Source: Kiritimatiellia bacterium (GTDB taxonomy: Bacteria; Verrucomicrobiota; Kiritimatiellia; CAIVKH01). From it: a DNA stretch of 64,000 nucleotides. Numbering within the stretch: the first letter of the stretch is position 1; the number at the start of each line of letters is the position of its first letter. The notes below the pieces were generated by a model, which had not been told where the DNA came from, searched no databases, and worked only from the letters and a program-made list of their open reading frames with translations. Below are positions 18,541 to 28,774 of the stretch, one piece after another. The DNA is taken from contig JAOSKE010000001.1 in the NCBI GenBank assembly GCA_027493775.1, positions 1,196,917-1,260,916 on the forward strand, read 5' to 3'. Made by a program: the position numbers and the translations under genes.

Positions 18541-21374
18541 TCACGCATCCAGCACCCGCCGCACTTCTGCGGCGAGGGCTTCTATCGTGAAGGGCTTCAG
18601 AATCAGCGGGGCGCTGCTGCCACCCGTGGCGCCGTTGAGCTGCAGGTCTTCGGTGAAGCCGGACATGTAGAGGACGCGAATGTCCGGATTTCTTTCGCGA
18701 AGCCGTTTGACGAGTTCCACACCGCCCATAATCGGCATCACGACGTCAGTCAGCACCAGATCCACCGCCCCGCCTTCTTTCTCGTAGATCGTCAGCGCCT
18801 CATCGCCGTGTCCCGCCTCCAACACGCGATAGCCGAGGCCCGAAAGGTCGCGCGTGGCGAGACGGCGGACGGTGGATTCGTCCTCAACAAGAAGAATGGT
18901 CTCATGTCCTGTGCGCGGCATCGCCTTGCTGCGCGACGCGTCGTCGAAACTCACAGCGGTTGATGCGGGAAAATAAACGCGAAACTCTGTTCCGACACCA
19001 ACCGCGCTCTCCAGCTCGATAAACCCGCGCGCGTGTTTCACCACGCCATAGACCGTCGAAAGCCCAAGCCCCGTGCCCGCGCCCCGCGCTTTCGTCGTGA
19101 AGAACGGCTCAAAGATGTGGTTCCGAACCCCATCGCTGATCCCGCACCCCGTATCGCTCACGCTCAACATCACATAGTTGCCCGGCACAACCTCCTTCCG
19201 CCCGCGCGCCATCTCGGGCGAAACAACAACGTGCGCGGTGCGGATGACCAGCTTGCCGCCGTCCGGCATAGCGTCGCGTGAGTTGACGGAAAGATTCATC
19301 AATACCTGCTCAATCATCCCTGCGTCGGCCTCGATGAACAAATCACCAGAGCCAATGTGCGTCACCAGCTCAATCCGCTCGCCGAGTGTTCGACGAAGCA
19401 GTTGATCAATTTGCGTGACCACGTCGTTCAGGTTTATCGTCTGAACCTTAACAACCTGCTTATGACCAAACGCCAGCAACTGACGCGTCAGGCGCGCGGC
19501 GCGCTCGCCGGATTTTATGATCTCCTCAACATCCGACTGGCATTCGTGTTCAGGGCCCAGCGCTTCTTTGAGCAGCCGAGCAAAACCGAGGATTCCGGTG
19601 AGGAGATTGTTGAAGTCGTGTGCAATGCCGCCGGTGAGCCGGCCGATGCTCTCCATTTTCTGCGACTGGCGCAGCGCCTGTTCCATCTCAATTTCGTGCG
19701 TGACATCGCGACAACTCACGAGAAACCCGGTCTTCTCGCCCGATGGCAGTCGAATCGTGGAAATCAGCATGTCCGCGTCGTATTCTTTGGCATCCTTGCG
19801 CCGATTCTTGATGCGACCAGCCCAGCTCTCCGCTTCCTGCAGGCCTTTCCAAATTTCTTCTGCCTGCCTGCTTCCGGAACCTTCGCTGCCCAACAACTCC
19901 GTCAAACTCCCGATAAGCTCCGCGTTCGAATACCCGGAAATGCGCGAAAACGCCGGATTGGCATAACTGATGACGCCCTTCAGGTCGGTGATAAAAATCC
20001 CCCGGTGGATTGATCCAACGCCGTCGCACGCAAGCGGCTCTCCGACTCCGCTGTTTTTCTCTCAATAATGTTCGCGAGCATGGAACAGTACACAGCGACC
20101 ACTTCCTGCTTGTCGGGATCGAACGGTGCGCCGGTGATCGCCGCGTCGTTGCACAGAACGCCAACCGCCTTGCTCGCAGTCTGAATGGGCGTCACGGCAA
20201 CCCACCCCCGCCCCCGCGAACGCATGTGGCCATTCTTCCAATCCTGCAGCGTCTCTGTCGAAAAACTCCAACGGTGCTCGTGCGGCTCGCGCAGACGAAA
20301 CCGCTCCCGCCACACATCATCCATCGGGATTGAGTGTGCGCGCTCATCCGTAATATTGCCGTGCATATCCACGCCAAACGTGCCGCGCACCGTATCGCCG
20401 TCGGCGCGCAGGATTCCTACCCGCTCCAACCCCAAGCGTTCCCTCGCCAACTCCACGGCGCGCCGCAGAAGCGCGTTCAGATCTTGACACGCAATTAGCT
20501 CGTCGGCGATTTCAACAATGGAGCGCAGGCCGCGCATGGTTAGAACCTGGCGCTCGATTTCCTTTCTTCGCGCCGTACTATCGCGAACCGTTAATAGCGC
20601 CGCCGGACGACCTCCGTATTCAATCGGGCTTCCCTTGATCTCAACAGGAATGCTCCGCCCGTTGCTGGTATAGCTGTGGCCCACGCGCTCCCGTTCCTCG
20701 CCGGAAACCCATCCGGGGGCAAGAGCGCTCACCTCGTCGCGCTCGGACTCCGGCACCAGATCAATCACATTCTTTCCTACCAGTTGGGCGTACGTCATCT
20801 GATGCAACCGGCATCCGGCCTCGTTCACGTCCAACACAACGCCCTGCTCGTCCTCGACAAACATGGGATCCGGCGAGTGTTCAAACAGCGTTTTGAACCG
20901 CGCCTCGCTCGCCTGCAGCTCGCTGGCGCCGCGGGCAAGCTCCGCCGACAACAGCTCGTGTTTTTGGCGGAGATGATCCACGCTCCGCTTCATCCGCAGC
21001 AATGTGCGCACCTGCGCAAGCAGCTCATCCGGCTCAAACGGGCCAGCCAAATAGGCGTCGGCCCCGTTCTCCAGCGCACGGACACGATCCGCCACGCGGT
21101 GCGCCGCCCTAGACACGACAATGACCGGGATGTGGCCGACCTGCGTATTCCTCCCGATGTCCAGACAAGCGGAAAGGCCGCGACCCTCAAACGTGCGGAC
21201 GCACAAGATGACGAGATCGGGCGGACGATTCTGCGCCGCCTGCAACCTCGCAGCGTCATCCAGCGCAAGCGTCGTCATCGCGGCAGACAGACTTTTTACA
21301 AAAAGTGCGCGAACGGAATCTGATATCGAGGAGCCGTCTTCAACAATTAAGATTCGTGGCGTCTGATCCATCAT
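18541..21374 (-). CDS. Hybrid sensor histidine kinase REC-PAS-GAF-PAS-HisKA-HATPase-REC (one frame break)
   Basis: About 944 aa. An N-terminal receiver-like domain (RILIVEDGSSISDSVRALF) leads to a PAS domain (FKTLFEHSPDPMFVED), a GAF-like region (RAVELARERLGLERVGIL) and a second PAS (FITDLKGVISYANPAFSRIS). Next come HisKA with H-box GGIAHDFNNLLTGILGFARL, a HATPase with N, G1 and G2 boxes (NLSVNSRDAMPDGG, DTGCGI, GAGTGLGLSTVYG), and a C-terminal receiver (ILLVEDESTVRRL, VLTDVVMP). A missing base in the C run 19999-20003 splits it; one added base restores ALDQSTGGIFITDLKG. In the N-terminal receiver the usual phospho-Asp region reads PDLVILCVR, without an obvious Asp, so it may be a pseudo-receiver. 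ATG 21374 is chosen as nearest to the domain. Confidence 0.88.
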
Positions 21375-21516
21375 TTGCCGTGCAAGAGTACAGCAATTGC
21401 AGCGGTTGGGACAAGGCAGACGCACAGATTCTCCCAACGACGATTATTCAAAACGCCGCTCGCCAGCCGCTGGCGCCGAATTTCCGCCCTTGGCCGCCGA
21501 CTCGTCCACACCAACG

Positions 21517-22747
21517 CTATGCGCCATGCGCAACCATCGCGTGACCGGCAATCCAACCGGTCGTCCAAGCGGCCTGAAAATTAAATCCGCCCGTCACTGC
21601 GTCAATGTCGAGAAGCTCACCCGCAAAATAAAGGCCGGGACAAATCTTGCTCTCCATCGTCCTGAAATCCACCTCTGAAAGCCGCGTACCGCCACAGGTG
21701 ACAAACTCATCTTTGTACATGCTCTTGCCATGCACCCGCAACCGGCAGGCGAAAATCTCATCGCACAATCTGTTCTCCACCGTCTTGCCGAGCTGCGCCC
21801 ACTGGCGATCCGCCGGAATCTCTGCGCGACGACAGAACCACTCCCACAACCGACTCGGAAACTCCATCGCAGTGCCGACCACCACGCGGCGCGGATGCCC
21901 CGCCCGCATCTTCGCAAACTCCGCAGCCAACACCTCGCGCGGGCCGGGATGCCACGCAACGACGACATCAAATGAATAATCGCACTCCGCAAACTCACGC
22001 GCGCCCCATGCGGAAAGTTTCAGCGCCGCCGGCCCACTCAATCCCCAATGCGTAATCAAAAGCGGTCCGGTCTGCGCAAGTTTTTGCTTCGGCGCAGACA
22101 CCTCCGCAAGCGGAACGGAAATACCGGCGAGCGCGTGGAGCGACGGGTCCTCTATATTAAAGGAAAACAGCGATGGCGCGGGCGGCTCAATCGTGTGCCC
22201 CGCCGAAGCGGCCAGACGATAACCCGCTGTCGCCTTGTTTCCGCCCGTCGCAAGCAGCAGGCGGTCCGCCTCAACACTCGTCCCATTGGACAGGTTCAAC
22301 GTAAATCCACCGCCGGGTTGGACATCGAACGAGCGCAAACCACAACGCGCCACCACACGCACTCCCGCCTTCTCGGCTTCGTCGCGAAGGCAGTTCACGA
22401 TGCTGGCCGAAGAGTCGCTGACCGGAAACATCCGCCCGTCTTCTTCCACCTTCAGCGGAACCCCGCGCGACTCGTACCACTCCACCGTGTCCTTCGGCTG
22501 AAAGCGATGATACGGGCCAATCAGCTCACGCTCCCCGCGCGGATAGTTGCGCACGAGTTTTTTTACATCGAAACAATGATGCGTGACGTTGCACCGGCCA
22601 CCACCGGAAAGCGTAACTTTGGAAAGCAGCTCGGGACTCTTTTCAAGCAACAGCACATCGCATGACGGGGTCCGCTTTTGCTGCGGCAATTGCGCCGAAA
22701 AAGCCAGCCGCGCCGCCCCCTGCAATGACCAATCGGCGCTTACTCAT
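21517..22747 (-). CDS. BaiN/HI0933-family NAD(P)/FAD-dependent flavoprotein (one frame break)
   Basis: About 409 aa after correction. The N-terminus MSKRRLVIAGGGAAGFFGAI is a GxGxxG FAD-binding motif. An extra G in the run 22667-22670 breaks the frame; removing one base gives ADPSCDVLLLEKSPELLSK. TLSGGGRCNVTH, LLATGGNKATAGYRLAASAG, THWGLSGPAALKLSAW and LYFAGELLDIDAVTGGFNFQ are hallmarks of the HI0933/YhiN/BaiN group. The family is widespread, binds FAD tightly and has mostly unknown substrates; BaiN acts in bile-acid reduction in a gut clostridium. Nothing here indicates the substrate. Confidence 0.9.
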
Positions 22748-22781
22748 AAGGTGCTAAAAGAGCGTGCCGCGCACCGTGAAA

Positions 22782-23211
22782 TCAGTGGCATCCGCACGAG
22801 GAATTTCCGCAGCTGCAGCCGGTGGAAATGTCATCGTTCGTCGGCAGGCGCCCAAGTTCCGAACGTCTTGCGAATGTACGCACCGACCGTCGCTTCAATT
22901 TTTTGCATCGCGCGTTGCGCGTCAATAAACGCCTGCGCAACAGGATTTTCGAGGAACATCGCCTCCTGACGCTGGAACTCAATCGCCTCGGCCTCGGTAA
23001 TATCTACCCCGTGATGGTGCTTGTGTTGCAGTTCGTCTTGCAGGTCGCACAGCGCGTTGTACTGTCCGCGAACGGCATCGTCGGCGAGGAATTCCTCAAT
23101 CGTGCGCTTCATATCCTGATACGCAGGTTGATCGAGAATGGTCTGGCAAAGTTCCTTCGTCTTCTCGACGACCGGCGTGTCTTTCTGCGGAAAGGTCAAT
23201 AGCTGTTTCAT
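22782..23211 (-). CDS. YlbF/YmcA-family protein with Cys-rich tail (one probable frame break)
   Basis: About 142 aa starting MKQLLTFPQKDTPVVEKTK at ATG 23211 with AGGAA upstream; an upstream in-frame start at 23244 is less likely. It is helical and Gln/Glu-rich (FLADDAVRGQYNALCDLQDE, HGVDITEAEAIEFQRQE), as in the YlbF/YmcA (Com_YlbF) family, whose Bacillus members form a complex influencing RNA processing and development. In the uncorrected frame it stops after TWAPADER. Removing one base at 22851-22853 gives an extension ending CSCGNSSCGCH, five Cys and a His. That looks like a metal or Fe-S binding tail, and I prefer this reading. Confidence 0.68.
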
Positions 23212-23320
23212 AACGTTCCTGAAATCTAGCACACTTCCGTACAAGTGCGAGTTCCGTCACTCAACCAAGGATTCCTACATTCTGCAAGCAGATGAATTGC
23301 GTTCGCCCGCGCGCGACAGC

Positions 23321-25538
23321 CTACAACAGGGACAGCGCGTCCACATCCACGGCCCATGCGACGCCTTCAGGCCACTTGAAATCGCGCGCGATTTCTTTTA
23401 GGGGCCCCTGTGATTTGGCGCGTCAGCGCGGCGCGGAGCATAATCTGATACCGGAACTCACCACGCGCCTTTGCCAGCGGCGCGGGAACCGGACCACCGA
23501 TTCGAACCGTCTTATCCAGTTGTTCCTGTAAGCGCCGAACCAGCGTTTCGCCCGTGAGCTTCACTAGCTCCTCCTGCTTCCCGCGCAATGTCACACACAC
23601 CAAATGACCAAACGGCGGATAGCCCAATTCCTTGCGCTCCTCCAACTCCTGATCAATGAACCCGTCGTAGTCCAGCGTGCGCGCAGCCTGAATTGCCGGA
23701 TGAAATGGAGTGAATGTCTGGACAATAACCTCGCCGACAAGGTCCCCGCGACCGGCTCGACCAGCCACCTGTGTCAGCAACTGAAATGTTCGTTCACCCG
23801 CGCGAAAATCGGGCAGATGCAAACTAAGGTCGGCCTGCACCACGCCAACCAGCGTCACTCCGGGAAAGTCTAACCCCTTCGCAATCATTTGCGTGCCCAG
23901 CAAAATATCAATCTGCCCACCGCGAAATGCACCCAGCGTTTTTCGGTACGCATCCTTCTTCGTCATCGTATCCGAATCCATCCGCTCAATCTTCGCCTTG
24001 GGATACACCTTGCGAAGCACCTCCTCCACCCGCTGCGTTCCAATCCCCGAATACTTGAACGCAGGGTCGCCGCACTCGCTATTCGGACACCGCTCAGGCA
24101 CCGGCTGCTCTGCGCCGCAAATGTGGCACAACAGCCGATTTGTTTGCTTATGATAGGTCATCGAGACGCTGCAATTCTCACACTTCGCGACCGTCCCGCA
24201 GGTTGGACATACCAGCGACGTCGAAAATCCACGACGATTCAGAAAAAGAATCGTCTGCTCCGCGCGATCGAGGCGCGACTGAATCCCCTCCATCAAATCG
24301 CGGGACAATACATTCAGTCGCCCCTCCTTCTCCATCTCCTGCCGCATATCCACAATCCGCATCACCGGCATCTTCCGATGATCCACCCGGTGCGGCATCC
24401 GCGCCAACGCATACTTCCCGCGCAGAACATTGTAGTGCGATTCTAGCGAAGGCGTTGCCGAGCCGAGCAACACCGCGCAGCCATCGCGATGCCCGCGCAT
24501 CACCGCTACGTCGCGCGCGTTGTAGCGCGGGGCCTCCTCCTGTTTGTAGCTGTACTCGTGTTCCTCATCCACCACGATCAAACCGAGGTTCTTTACCGGC
24601 GCAAACACGGCGGAACGCGGCCCGATCGCAATACGCGCCGCGCCCTCGTGGATGCGATGCCACTCATCGTGTCGCTCGCCCGACGACAGCTCGCTGTGCA
24701 GCACCGCGACGGTATCGCCGAAGCGCGAACGAAACCGATCCACCGTTTGCGGCGTCAGTGAAATTTCGGGAACGAGAACAATGCAACCCTTCCCCTCGCG
24801 CAGGACGTGATCAATCGCCTGTAAATAAATCTCGGTTTTCCCGCTTCCCGTCACACCGAACAGCAACACCACCGGCGGCTTTCGCGTGTCAATCGCCTGC
24901 TTCACCAGCGCCAGCGCCTCCGCCTGTTGCGGCATTAACGGCAACGGAAGAGCAGGTAATACCTCGTGACCCGCATCCGCGCGGCGGCGCAGCACCCGGC
25001 GGCCAATTGTTACAAACCCCTTCTTTTCGAGCGCGCGTATTGCTGCCGGACTCGCGCCGAACCGCTCTGTCAACTGCGGCATTGGAACCTCACCCGACGC
25101 CAGCGCATCAATCACCTTCGCCTGCATTGCGGCCTTGCGTCGCAATGCCGCGACCGCGTCCGCATCGCGCGCGAGCGCAGTGGGCGTCACCACATTCACT
25201 TCCTTGAAACGCGCCGCCACATCCCGCACTGCGCTTGGAAGCACCGTCCGCACCGCCTGCTCTACCGGCGCCATATAATAATCCGCCATCCAGCGCGCCA
25301 GGTTCAGGACGTTCTCTTCCACAAGCGGCTTCTTGCCGATCGCCTTGCGCACCGGCTTCAGATTTGGATACGACGAAGACTCCGCGAACCCGACAATGTA
25401 GCCGTGCGCCTGACGCCGTCCGAACGGCACCATCACGCGCGAACCCACTTTCAGCTCCTCCGCCAATTCCTCGGGGACGAGATAGTCGAATTCCCGATCA
25501 AGCGACAAATCCACCAGAACTCGGGCAATTCGATTCAT
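23321..25538 (-). CDS. priA: Primosomal replication restart helicase PriA (one frame break)
   Basis: About 738 aa from ATG 25538 (MNRIARVLVDLSLDREFDYL); the longer upstream open frame has no family similarity. It has the N-terminal 3'-DNA-end binding domain (VGSRVMVPFGRRQAHGYIVG), Walker A GVTGSGKTE, DEEH (VVDEEHEYSYKQE), the Zn-binding Cys pairs CPTCGTVAKCENC, CHICG and CPNSEC, and helicase C motifs (LLGTQMIAKGLDFPGVTLVG, QVAGRAGRGD). PriA loads DnaB at stalled forks. Within the 23401-23408 GGGGCCCC an extra base shifts the frame; removing it yields the expected PriA end (PLKEIARDFKW...AVDVDALSLL) and a TAG at 23321. Confidence 0.95.
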
Positions 25539-25670
25539 CCCCCAATCATTCGTGTATAGAACGAAAATGGAAGTCGGATTTTTGCGAAGCGGGTTTTGGC
25601 ATCGCGCATCAACTTTCCGCCATAAGAACAATCTTGATTTTTTGCGCACTTCGTTCACAGTTGAGGCATT

Positions 25671-26165
25671 ATGAATCTTGATCGTGGCGGTAGCGGAGTC
25701 GGTGGATCCATCCTCGGTATTCTTGCGCTCCTCGCGCTGGTGCTCGGAGGAATCGGGCTTTATCAGAGCATCGGTCTGCGCAGTCACGACGCGACCAACA
25801 GCGACCGCATTTCCGAACTCGAACAACAGGTCTCCCGGCTCACCGGCGCAAACGAAGAACTTACCGCGCAAATCCGCGACCTTCGCGCTGACACCCGCGC
25901 GGCATTCCAGCGGGTCAACGACAAAATGACAGAGCTACACGGTGACCCATCTCCCGCGCCCGCGCCGCAGAAGACCGTTTCCGAGCCAGCCGCAACAGCC
26001 TCCGAAGTTGCCGCCTCCGCCCCACGCAGCTATACCATCCGCGCCGGCGACGTGCTGGGCAAAATCGCCAAATCCCAAAACACCACGGTTGACGCCATCT
26101 TAAAAGTCAACCCCGGCCTCTCCCCCACCCGCCTAAAAGTCGGCCAAGTCATCAAGCTGCCCTGA
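25671..26165 (+). CDS. Membrane-anchored LysM peptidoglycan-binding protein
   Basis: 164 aa. An N-terminal transmembrane helix (ILGILALLALVLGGIGLY) is followed by a coiled coil (ISELEQQVSRLTGANEELTA, about residues 46-92), a Pro/Ala-rich linker, and one LysM domain (YTIRAGDVLGKIAKSQNTTV through LKVGQVIKLP). The layout suggests an inner-membrane protein that reaches through a coiled coil to peptidoglycan. It is divergent from priA with 132 bp between the starts. No catalytic domain is present, so a structural or scaffold role is likely. Confidence 0.85.
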   Translation: MNLDRGGSGVGGSILGILALLALVLGGIGLYQSIGLRSHDATNSDRISELEQQVSRLTGANEELTAQIRDLRADTRAAFQRVNDKMTELHGDPSPAPAPQKTVSEPAATASEVAASAPRSYTIRAGDVLGKIAKSQNTTVDAILKVNPGLSPTRLKVGQVIKLP

Positions 26166-26285
26166 CAAGAACCGCAAGCCGGTCCCGCGAAAACAAGATG
26201 GAACCGCGAATTCGCGCGAATGGACGCCAATTGGAAATTTTGGGGCCGCGCGCTGAATTGCACATAAAGCAGCCGCCTTTCTCTG

Positions 26286-26311
26286 TCCGCCGTAGCCTTG
26301 GCGAGGGCGGA
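26286..26311. repeat. Hairpin-forming intergenic palindrome
   Basis: TCCGCC (26286-26291) and GGCGGA (26306-26311) flank an inner GCC/GGC pair (GTAGCCTTGGCGAG). It lies between the convergent LysM and permease genes, so it could act as a bidirectional terminator or be a REP-like element related to the GTAGC-cored palindromes near 16.86, 18.44 and 35.25 kb. Confidence 0.6.
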
Positions 26312-26318
26312 GGGGCGT

Positions 26319-28352
26319 TTAGCCTTTCACCGCGCCTTCGGTCATGCCCTTGATAAACAGGCGTTGAGCGAAGATGAAGAGGATGATGATGGGGATGGAG
26401 GCAATCGCATAGCCAGCCATGAGCGGGCCCCAGAGCTTGATATATTCGCCAGCCATGCGGAGCAACTGGACCATTACGGGCAGGCGGGCGTGGTCGCGCA
26501 TGACGATGAGGGGCAACACGAAATCATTCCAAGCGCCGATGAAGTGCATGACGCCGACGGTGCCGAGAATGGGGCCGGAAAGAGGCAACACGACGTGGCG
26601 CATTTGTTGGAAGTGAGATGCACCGTCTATTTCGGCCGCCTCAAAGAGGTCTTGTGGTATGTCGGATATGAACCCGCGGAGCATAAAGATTCCGAATATC
26701 TGTCCGCCGGATGCGCCGACGATGATGAGGGCGGAGAGGGTGTTGAGCAGGTTCATGTCGCGCAGCAGAATGAAGAGCGGGACGAGGTTCGCGATGGCGG
26801 GCATCATCATCAGAAGTAGAATCGCGTTCCACATTCCGTTGGAGAGCGGCATGCGCAGGCGGGCGAAGAAGTAGGCGCCGCACAGGGCGAAGAACAGGGT
26901 GAGCACCGTGGAGCTGGTGGAAATAAAGAGGCTGTTCGCAACGGTGGGGGTGACGCTCTCCCAGGCGGTTCGCCAGTTTTCCCAGAACATGGGTTGGGTG
27001 AGTGTGGCGGGGGCGAGGTAGAACTGTTGGTTGTTTTTCACACTGACGACGATCATCAGGTAGAGCGGGAGGAAGGCGAAAATGAGTACGAACCATATAA
27101 AGACGTGCTTGAAGGCGCGGAGGCCAAGGCTGCCAGTCACGCGGCCAGCGCGGTAAAGCGGGTTGGCCTCTAGGGCGAATGCACGGTCTTCCGGACGCAC
27201 CCAGTTTTCGTCGCGCCCACGCTCCGGGAAGAGTCGGCCAATGGCGGCAAAAATTTGCGGGAAGGGAATGGAGCTGACAAAGAACACGAGGCCAAGGCCA
27301 ATGAGTCGTGAGGAGTGTTGTGCGTACGACCAATATAAAATTCCGAGACCGACGAGGCCGGTCGCCATTCGAATGAGTGATTTTTGTAGATTGGAAAGCG
27401 AGGTCCAGCCGACCAACAAGGTGCTGAGTTTTTGCAGGCCCAACACGACGAGGGTCAGCACGATACCGATTGCGCAGGCTGCGCCCATTTCCTGTGTCAG
27501 GAAGGCCTTCCGCAACATAAATAGCGCGGGCACGGTGGCTCTTCCGCCGGGGCCACCTTCGAGCCCGGCGAGGGCGAGGATCATTCCGGCGTCTTTCACG
27601 GTATCAATGATGACGAAGACGAGGAGCAGGTAAATCGAACCCATGATCAGGGGCAGCTCGATTTTGCTGAACTTGGTGAACCAGCTTACGCCGTCAATTT
27701 CCGCCGCTTCATACACATCCTTGCTAATGCCCTGTAATTTCGCGAGGTGGGTCAGCACGGCGAAGGAGCCGACCCACGGGAAGCCCCAGACGATACAGGC
27801 GGTGACGATGAGGCGCGGATCGCCGAGCCAGGCGGGCATTTGACCGGCGACAAAGACGCCGCCCCAGTTGAAGACTTTATCGAAGTGAACGAGGACGTCG
27901 AAGAGTCCGCTAAAGATCAAAAACTTGTTGAGGTAACCCGCGGTGGCCTCGAAGAAGAAGGAGCGCCAGATGAGGACAACGATCAAACCGGGAATGACCA
28001 TCGGCACGACGAAAAGCGTGCGGTAGATGAAGTTCATCCGTTCGCTTTTACAGCGATGGATTGCAACGGCGACGAAGAGCGCAGGGATCATCTTGGCCAC
28101 GTTCCACGCGCCGAGGATGAAGGCGAGGCGGAAGGAGTTCCAGAATTCCGGATTTCGCAGCAGGTCAAGATAGTTCAGAAAGCCGATCGGCTCGGAAATG
28201 TCCGATCCGTTCCAGCGGTAGAAGCTGTGAAAAATTCCGCTCGCAGCGGGGTAGTACTGGAAGAGCGCAATGAGGATCAGCGTGGGGATGATGAAGAAAT
28301 AAATCTCCCAGTGATGCTTGATCTGATCCCAGCGTATTTTCTTTGGCGTCAT
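26319..28352 (-). CDS. Fused double ABC sugar-type permease (MalF-like + MalG-like)
   Basis: 677 aa with two complete permease units in one chain. The first (about 1-300) has an EAA loop EAAEIDGVSWFTKFSKIELP. A linker with a few membrane segments follows (about 310-410). The second (about 420-677) has the loop EAAEIDGASHFQQMRHVVLP and the MalG-like C-terminus. The two proteins are normally separate; here both EAA loops, which dock on the ATPases, lie in one frame with no stop or frame break. It is the last gene of the operon 31366-26319. No ATP-binding subunit is encoded in the window, so a shared MsmK/MalK-type ATPase elsewhere is likely. Substrate: probably an oligosaccharide, from the family. 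Confidence 0.9.
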   Translation of the reverse strand: MTPKKIRWDQIKHHWEIYFFIIPTLILIALFQYYPAASGIFHSFYRWNGSDISEPIGFLNYLDLLRNPEFWNSFRLAFILGAWNVAKMIPALFVAVAIHRCKSERMNFIYRTLFVVPMVIPGLIVVLIWRSFFFEATAGYLNKFLIFSGLFDVLVHFDKVFNWGGVFVAGQMPAWLGDPRLIVTACIVWGFPWVGSFAVLTHLAKLQGISKDVYEAAEIDGVSWFTKFSKIELPLIMGSIYLLLVFVIIDTVKDAGMILALAGLEGGPGGRATVPALFMLRKAFLTQEMGAACAIGIVLTLVVLGLQKLSTLLVGWTSLSNLQKSLIRMATGLVGLGILYWSYAQHSSRLIGLGLVFFVSSIPFPQIFAAIGRLFPERGRDENWVRPEDRAFALEANPLYRAGRVTGSLGLRAFKHVFIWFVLIFAFLPLYLMIVVSVKNNQQFYLAPATLTQPMFWENWRTAWESVTPTVANSLFISTSSTVLTLFFALCGAYFFARLRMPLSNGMWNAILLLMMMPAIANLVPLFILLRDMNLLNTLSALIIVGASGGQIFGIFMLRGFISDIPQDLFEAAEIDGASHFQQMRHVVLPLSGPILGTVGVMHFIGAWNDFVLPLIVMRDHARLPVMVQLLRMAGEYIKLWGPLMAGYAIASIPIIILFIFAQRLFIKGMTEGAVKG

Positions 28353-28389
28353 TCCGCGTTCCAGTTCCCGGCGCTTATTCCTCGATCAA

Positions 28390-28773
28390 TTAGAGGCTGG
28401 CAACAGCCTCAATTTCCACCTTGGCATCCTTCGGCAGCCGCGCCACTTGTATGGTGCTGCGGGCGGGCGCCGTGGCCTTGTCGGCAAAAACCTTTCCATA
28501 GACTTCGTTCATCGCTGCAAAGTCGTTCATATCCTGAAGGAAGACGGTTGTCTTCAATACGCGATTCATTCCGGAGCCAGCGGCCTCCAAAATGGCCTTC
28601 AGGTTCTGCAGCACCACTTCTGTCTGCGCGCGGATATCGCCCGTGACCATTTGGCCCGTGGCGGGGTCCACCGGAATCTGGCCGGAGGTATAAATGAGGT
28701 CGCCATGAGCAACGGCCTGATTGTAGGGGCCGATCGGCTGCGCGGCGTTCGAGGTGAGGATAGTTTTGTTCAT
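28390..28773 (-). CDS. ridA: RidA family enamine/imine deaminase
   Basis: 127 aa from ATG 28773 (MNKTILTSNAAQPIGPYNQA); the longer open frame upstream overlaps the binding-protein gene and is not needed. IGPYNQAV, YTSGQIPVDPATG, VVLQNLKAILEAAG and ARSTIQVARLPKDAKVEIEA are the standard RidA/YjgF motifs, including the catalytic Arg. RidA hydrolyses reactive 2-aminoacrylate and related imines made by PLP enzymes. Its position, 1 bp after the binding-protein stop and before the permease, is unusual for a detoxification enzyme. Confidence 0.93.
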   Translation of the reverse strand: MNKTILTSNAAQPIGPYNQAVAHGDLIYTSGQIPVDPATGQMVTGDIRAQTEVVLQNLKAILEAAGSGMNRVLKTTVFLQDMNDFAAMNEVYGKVFADKATAPARSTIQVARLPKDAKVEIEAVASL

Positions 28774-28774
28774 T

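Noticed and set aside
25539-25871. N-terminal extension of PriA by 111 residues
   Set aside because: Covers the divergent promoter region with the LysM gene and lacks similarity to PriA; MNRIARVLVDL at 25538 is the family start.
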